Part shown: positions 5,592 to 8,587 of the stretch, in pieces
Numbering within the stretch: position 1 is the first letter of the stretch
How the letters are laid out: each line of letters starts with the position of its first letter
The notes under the pieces: generated by a model
Seen by the model: only the letters and a program-made list of their open reading frames with translations
Databases searched by the model: none
Told to the model about the DNA's origin: nothing
Assembly: GCA_003644215.1 (NCBI GenBank)
Contig: QNBU01000035.1
Span: 1-8,587, forward strand
Direction of reading: 5' to 3'
From: Planctomycetota bacterium
GTDB taxonomy: Bacteria; Planctomycetota; Phycisphaerae; Sedimentisphaerales; Anaerohalosphaeraceae
DNA: 8,587 nucleotides
Made by a program: the position numbers and the translations under genes

Positions 5592-6680
5592 ATGGGTGAA
5601 AAAATACTGCTCAAGGGTAATGAGGTTATGTGTGAGGCAGCCGTGCAGGCGGGGTGTCGTTTTTTTGCCGGCTACCCGATTACGCCGCAGAACGAGGTCC
5701 CCGAATATATGTCCAAACGGATGCCGCAGGTTGGTGGTATATTTGTTCAGGCCGAAAGCGAGCTTGCCGCGATCAATATGGTCTTTGGCGCATCCCTTTC
5801 CGGGGCGAGGTGTATGACCAGTTCGTCCTCGCCGGGCATTTCGCTCAAGCAGGAGGGCATTAGTTATATCGCCGCTGCCGAACTTCCATGCCTGATCGCC
5901 AATATTCAGCGGGGCGGCCCCGGTCTGGGTAATATCCGGGCCTCACAGGCCGACTATTTTCAGGCCGTCAAAGGCGGCGGACACGGCGATTATCGTGTGA
6001 TTGTTTTGGCTCCGGCCTCGGTGCAGGAGATTTATACCCTGACAATGAACGCTTTTGACTGGGCCGATTACTACCGCAATCCGGTGATGATACTGGGAGA
6101 CGGCATTTCCGGTCAGATGGCCGAACCCGTGGAGATTCTTCCCTATGAGCCGATTGTCGATCTGCCGGCCAAGGATTACATCCTCGATGGGTGCGCCGGA
6201 CGCAAGCCGCGCGTCGTCAAGACTTTGGTACTCAGGCCGACCGATGGTTTGGTAACGCACAATGAACACCTGCAGGGAAAATACAAACGCATCGAAGCGG
6301 AGCTTTCACTTTGCGAAGAGTATGAAACGGCGGATGCCGAGATTGTTATCGCGGCCTATGGCATTACCGCCCGCATTGCCAAAGGCGCCGCTCGTCTGGC
6401 TCGTAAGAAAGGGATAGCCGTCGGCTTGATTCGCCCGATTACGCTCTGGCCGTTCCCCAGCGATGCTTTTGCAGCGGTGGCCAAAACCGCCGGGCAAATA
6501 CTTACCGTCGAAATGAGCCACGGCCAGTTTGTCGAAGATGTTAAGTTAGCTGTCAACGGCGGCTGTCCGGTCAGGTTTCTTGGCAAGGGCGGCGGCTGGT
6601 ATCCAACCGAAGATACCATCCTCGAAAAGATCGAGTCGATGGCCGCGGCCTCTGCCACAATAGCAAAGGGGGAATTATAA
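5592..6680 (+). CDS. vorB: 3-methyl-2-oxobutanoate (2-oxoisovalerate):ferredoxin oxidoreductase alpha subunit VorB
   Basis: This 362-residue subunit carries the pyrimidine-binding and transketolase C-terminal-like domains of a 2-oxoacid:ferredoxin oxidoreductase. Together with the beta subunit it oxidatively decarboxylates a 2-oxoacid to acyl-CoA. GYPITPQNEVPEYM (27-40), TSSSSPGISLKQEGISY (76-92), RGGPGLGNI (107-115), QADYFQAVKGGGHGDYR (119-135) and RNPVMILGDG (162-171) match the VorB type rather than KorA, which usually has PSTE or PSSE after GYPIT. The second domain begins near 250 (IVIAAYGITARIAKGAARLA). SD AGGGAAG lies 6 bases upstream. The stop is one base before the vorA ATG, so the two are coupled. 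The exact substrate (branched-chain 2-oxoacid versus 2-oxoglutarate) is inferred. Confidence 0.9.
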   Translation: MGEKILLKGNEVMCEAAVQAGCRFFAGYPITPQNEVPEYMSKRMPQVGGIFVQAESELAAINMVFGASLSGARCMTSSSSPGISLKQEGISYIAAAELPCLIANIQRGGPGLGNIRASQADYFQAVKGGGHGDYRVIVLAPASVQEIYTLTMNAFDWADYYRNPVMILGDGISGQMAEPVEILPYEPIVDLPAKDYILDGCAGRKPRVVKTLVLRPTDGLVTHNEHLQGKYKRIEAELSLCEEYETADAEIVIAAYGITARIAKGAARLARKKGIAVGLIRPITLWPFPSDAFAAVAKTAGQILTVEMSHGQFVEDVKLAVNGGCPVRFLGKGGGWYPTEDTILEKIESMAAASATIAKGEL

Positions 6681-6681
6681 T

Positions 6682-7416
6682 ATGCCGACACTGAAACGAA
6701 CCAATGTCCTGACGGAAGTCCGCACACATTACTGCCCGGGTTGCGGCCACGGCATTGCCCATCGTCTGGTCGCCGAGGTGATCGAGGAACTGGGTATTCG
6801 TGAAAAAACGATCGCTGTCGCCCCGGTGGGTTGTGCGGTACTCATGTATGATTATTTCAATTGTGATATGACCGAGTGTCCTCACGGCAGACCGCCCGCG
6901 ATGGCAACCGGCATCAAACGCACCCAGCCGGATAAGATCGTCTTTACCTATCAGGGCGACGGCGATCTGGCGGCGATTGGAACGGCCGAAACGATTCACG
7001 CCGCCAATCGAGGCGAAAATATCACCGTGATCTTCATCAATAATGCCATTTACGGGATGACCGGCGGCCAGATGGCCCCGACCACCCTGACCGGAATGCG
7101 AAGCACAACTTCACAGGACGGCCGCGGCGAACATGGAGAGGGGCCGCCGCTAAAAGTGTGCGAATTATTAAGTACCCTCGACGGTGTCTGTTATCTTGAG
7201 CGAACCGCCGTCAGCACGCCTAAAGATGTCAACGCGACAAAACGGGCGATTAAAAAGGCCTTTCAAAATCAAATCGACGGCAGGGGGTTTTCACTGGTCG
7301 AGGTTCTTTCGATGTGTCCGACGGACTGGAAGCTGTCAACGGCCCAATCGGTTGATTTTGTCAACAACGAGATGAAAGAGGCATTTCCGCTGGGTGTTTA
7401 TAAGGACAAGGGTTAA
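6682..7416 (+). CDS. vorA: 2-oxoacid:ferredoxin oxidoreductase beta subunit, TPP-binding (VorA)
   Basis: This 244-residue subunit binds TPP and Mg. CPGCGHG (18-24) is the N-terminal signature. GDGDLAAIG (92-100) followed by NN (120-121) forms the GDG...NN thiamine-diphosphate motif. YGMTGGQMAPTT (124-135) is the standard loop after it. CDMTECPHGRPPAMATGIK (61-79) is also typical. The length suits the stand-alone beta subunit of four-subunit enzymes. The RBS AGGGGGAA lies 8 bases upstream, inside the end of vorB. Its stop shares one base with the vorC start (TAATG). It is the part of the complex that uses the cofactor whose synthesis is encoded just upstream. Confidence 0.93.
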   Translation: MPTLKRTNVLTEVRTHYCPGCGHGIAHRLVAEVIEELGIREKTIAVAPVGCAVLMYDYFNCDMTECPHGRPPAMATGIKRTQPDKIVFTYQGDGDLAAIGTAETIHAANRGENITVIFINNAIYGMTGGQMAPTTLTGMRSTTSQDGRGEHGEGPPLKVCELLSTLDGVCYLERTAVSTPKDVNATKRAIKKAFQNQIDGRGFSLVEVLSMCPTDWKLSTAQSVDFVNNEMKEAFPLGVYKDKG

Positions 7417-7997
7417 TGGATAGACACGAAACGAGGATTATCATCGCCGGTTTTGGCGGTCAGGGCATTGTTCTGATCGGCAATGTCATTGCGCGGGCCG
7501 CTGTCATTGAAGGCAAGAATGTTGTCGGTATGGTCTCCTATGGCGCCGAGATGCGCGGCGGCACAGCCAACGCAACGGTGGTTATCAGCAGCGATGAGAT
7601 ATTCGATCCCTTTGTGGCGCATCCGGATAGGGCGATTATCCTGAACCAGCCATCTCTGGATCGTTTTGAACCACAGATCGAAAAAGACGGGCTGATACTG
7701 ACAAACACCTCGATGATTCAGCGAGGGCCTCAAAGGACGGATCTGGCGCGTATTAAAGTGGACGCGACTCAAATCGCCCATCAGATCGGCAATCTCAGAG
7801 TCGCCAACATTGTCGCGGTGGGTGCGTTTATCGAACACACGAACCTGCTTTCGATGAGCAGTATTGAACAAGCTGTGAAAGACCTGTTCTCGAACAAAAA
7901 CCCCAAGCTGGTCGAAATCAACCTGAAAGCATTGCACGCCGGCGCCGAACAAAGCCGCGCGACGGGGAAATCACGCCCCGGGGGGGCGATAAGTTAA
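7416..7997 (+). CDS. vorC: 2-oxoacid:ferredoxin oxidoreductase gamma subunit (VorC)
   Basis: This 193-residue gamma subunit has the N-terminal nucleotide-like loop AGFGGQGI (11-18) and the motif VSYGAEMRGGTANATVVIS (~40-58) that identify the catalytic-domain gamma family. It completes the vorDBAC set. The start overlaps the vorA stop by one base and has AAGGACAAGGG just upstream. The usual fold ends near residue 180 (NLKALHAGAEQ). The last ~8 residues (SRPGGAIS) and the TAA are encoded by the first hairpin of repeat copy C, so the native terminus was probably replaced. Confidence 0.9.
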   Translation: MDRHETRIIIAGFGGQGIVLIGNVIARAAVIEGKNVVGMVSYGAEMRGGTANATVVISSDEIFDPFVAHPDRAIILNQPSLDRFEPQIEKDGLILTNTSMIQRGPQRTDLARIKVDATQIAHQIGNLRVANIVAVGAFIEHTNLLSMSSIEQAVKDLFSNKNPKLVEINLKALHAGAEQSRATGKSRPGGAIS

Positions 7998-8062
7998 TTA
8001 GCCGGATGCGTAAGTGTCTGGTCATAGGCAGTAAAAGAAGATAAGCCCCGAAGGGGCGAAAG
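7974..8062 (+). repeat. Three-hairpin intergenic repeat, copy C
   Basis: Module 1 is CGCCCC-GGG-GGGGCG (7974-7988). Module 2 is CCGGATGC-GTAA-GTGTCTGG (8002-8021). A 23-base linker follows, then GCCCC-GAA-GGGGC (8045-8057) and GAAAG. Two further C-to-T changes in the 3' arm of module 2 turn G-C pairs into G-U pairs, so the stem still folds as plus-strand RNA. The vorC stop codon (7995-7997) lies between modules 1 and 2, and the SD of exbD (AAGGGG) lies in module 3. Confidence 0.9.
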
Positions 8063-8064
8063 AA

Positions 8065-8553
8065 ATGACCAGCGAACAACACATATCAGGTTTTCATCAA
8101 ACGGTGATGACTGGCTTTATGCACCGAAAGCGTCGTCTCTCGATGTCGCTTCGCATGACCCCGATGATCGATGTGATTTTTTTGCTGTTGACATTTTTTG
8201 TTCTGACGGCGAAGTTTCAGGAACCCGAACAACTGTTGCCTGTCATTGTTGGTAAAACAAATGAGCAGTCCGCTGTTACGCAGGATGCGCCCCTGAAGAT
8301 TTTTGTCGAAGCCGACGCCTCCGGTTTCCTGCTGCGAGTGGCCAATCGTCCCGCGATTAAGCTCTCTGATGTAAACCCGTCCGAATCGCTGCTGGTGCTG
8401 GCTCGAAAGGTCCGGCAGGAATTGGAACCCACCGGCCCGGTCCCCGTTGAGCTATACTACGACGATGCCGTCTCATGGGACATCGTCGTCAAGGTCTATG
8501 ACATAATCTACGCCCTCGGTCTGCAAAACATCACCTTCCGCATCGAAGAATAA
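8065..8553 (+). CDS. exbD: ExbD/TolR-family biopolymer transport protein
   Basis: This 162-residue inner-membrane protein has one transmembrane segment at about 34-50 (MIDVIFLLLTFFVLTAK). It contains the conserved membrane Asp, D36, that takes part in proton conduction with ExbB/TolQ. The preceding basic, Met-rich stretch RKRRLSMSLRMTPMID is typical. The remaining ~110 residues form the periplasmic domain, ending in ALGLQNITFRIEE. No ExbB or TonB gene is visible upstream, so partners would lie downstream. The ATG is 2 bases after repeat copy C, whose AAGGGG (8051-8056) is the RBS. An upstream in-frame extension is unlikely because the gap to vorC is filled by the repeat. Which transport system it serves cannot be told. 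Confidence 0.9.
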   Translation: MTSEQHISGFHQTVMTGFMHRKRRLSMSLRMTPMIDVIFLLLTFFVLTAKFQEPEQLLPVIVGKTNEQSAVTQDAPLKIFVEADASGFLLRVANRPAIKLSDVNPSESLLVLARKVRQELEPTGPVPVELYYDDAVSWDIVVKVYDIIYALGLQNITFRIEE

Positions 8554-8574
8554 ATTATTTTTTTTAGGGCAGAC

Positions 8575-8587
8575 ATGAGTCTTGGGG
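8575..8587 (+). CDS. Possible start of the next gene (partial, 4 codons)
   Basis: ATGAGTCTTGGGG starts at 8575, 21 bases after the exbD stop, with AGGG (8566-8569) 5 bases upstream as a good RBS. Only MSLG can be read. By context it may be another ExbD or an ExbB-type protein, but the sequence itself cannot show this. Confidence 0.4.

Noticed and set aside
5542..5817. 91-codon plus-strand frame spanning the palindrome and the vorB start
   Set aside because: Its first part is the repeat arm and the rest is vorB out of frame.
7413..7952. 179-codon open frame on the minus strand opposite vorC
   Set aside because: It lies wholly antisense to a clear VorC gene, has no family motifs or RBS, and is explained by the codon pattern of the real gene.
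3020..8062. CRISPR array
   Set aside because: The three repeat copies are about 0.8 and 4 kb apart with genes between them, and each is made of hairpins rather than short direct repeats with unique spacers.

Overview
The window reads as a stretch of an anaerobic bacterial chromosome. It holds thiamine-thiazole biosynthesis genes, a four-subunit thiamine-diphosphate (TPP)-dependent 2-oxoacid:ferredoxin oxidoreductase, and the start of an ExbB/ExbD-type transport locus. The thiazole pathway uses the oxygen-sensitive radical-SAM enzyme ThiH rather than an oxygen-consuming glycine oxidase, and the oxidoreductase is ferredoxin-linked, so anaerobic metabolism is likely. The ThiD2-ThiE fusion, the many structured intergenic repeats (GCCCGAAGGGCC / CCGGAGGCGTAAGCCTCCGG / GCCCCGAAGGGGC) and the moderate GC content of the genes remind me of Planctomycetota (Phycisphaerae-like). 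That placement is an impression from memory, not a search result.

Layout. Positions 1-81 (minus strand) are the first 27 codons of a gene resembling methylenetetrahydrofolate reductase, with a good ribosome binding site and a promoter candidate. Positions 201-554 are AT-rich and hold only short inverted repeats. Positions 555-1613 (minus) encode a ThiD2-ThiE fusion with a consensus -10 box almost touching its start codon. Diverging from it on the plus strand are a promoter candidate (1789-1816), a textbook TPP riboswitch (1829-1946) and an intrinsic terminator (1953-1989). Then come thiF (2114-2746), thiS (2743-2955), thiG (3145-3918) and thiH (4011-5168). Sixty bases later, with no terminator visible, the vorD-vorB-vorA-vorC cluster begins (5229-7997). 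An ExbD-like gene (8065-8553) and a start codon at 8575 follow.

How the parts fit. ThiF adenylates the ThiS C-terminus so that it can carry sulfur. ThiH makes dehydroglycine from tyrosine. ThiG joins sulfur, dehydroglycine and deoxyxylulose phosphate into the thiazole. The ThiD2 half of the fusion phosphorylates HMP-P, and the ThiE half couples HMP-PP to the thiazole phosphate. The product, after one more phosphorylation, is TPP. TPP is sensed by the riboswitch and is also the cofactor of the oxidoreductase encoded directly downstream, so cofactor supply and a cofactor-using enzyme may share one transcript.

The most unusual element is an intergenic repeat of about 89 bp present three times (3020-3109, 3923-4010, 7974-8062). 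It has three hairpins separated by linkers of nearly fixed length. The stems differ between copies by compensatory or G-U-preserving changes, which indicates selection, or recent origin, as an RNA structure on the plus strand. In two copies the last hairpin carries the Shine-Dalgarno sequence of the next gene (thiH, exbD), and in one copy the first hairpin supplies the last codons and stop of the preceding gene (vorC).
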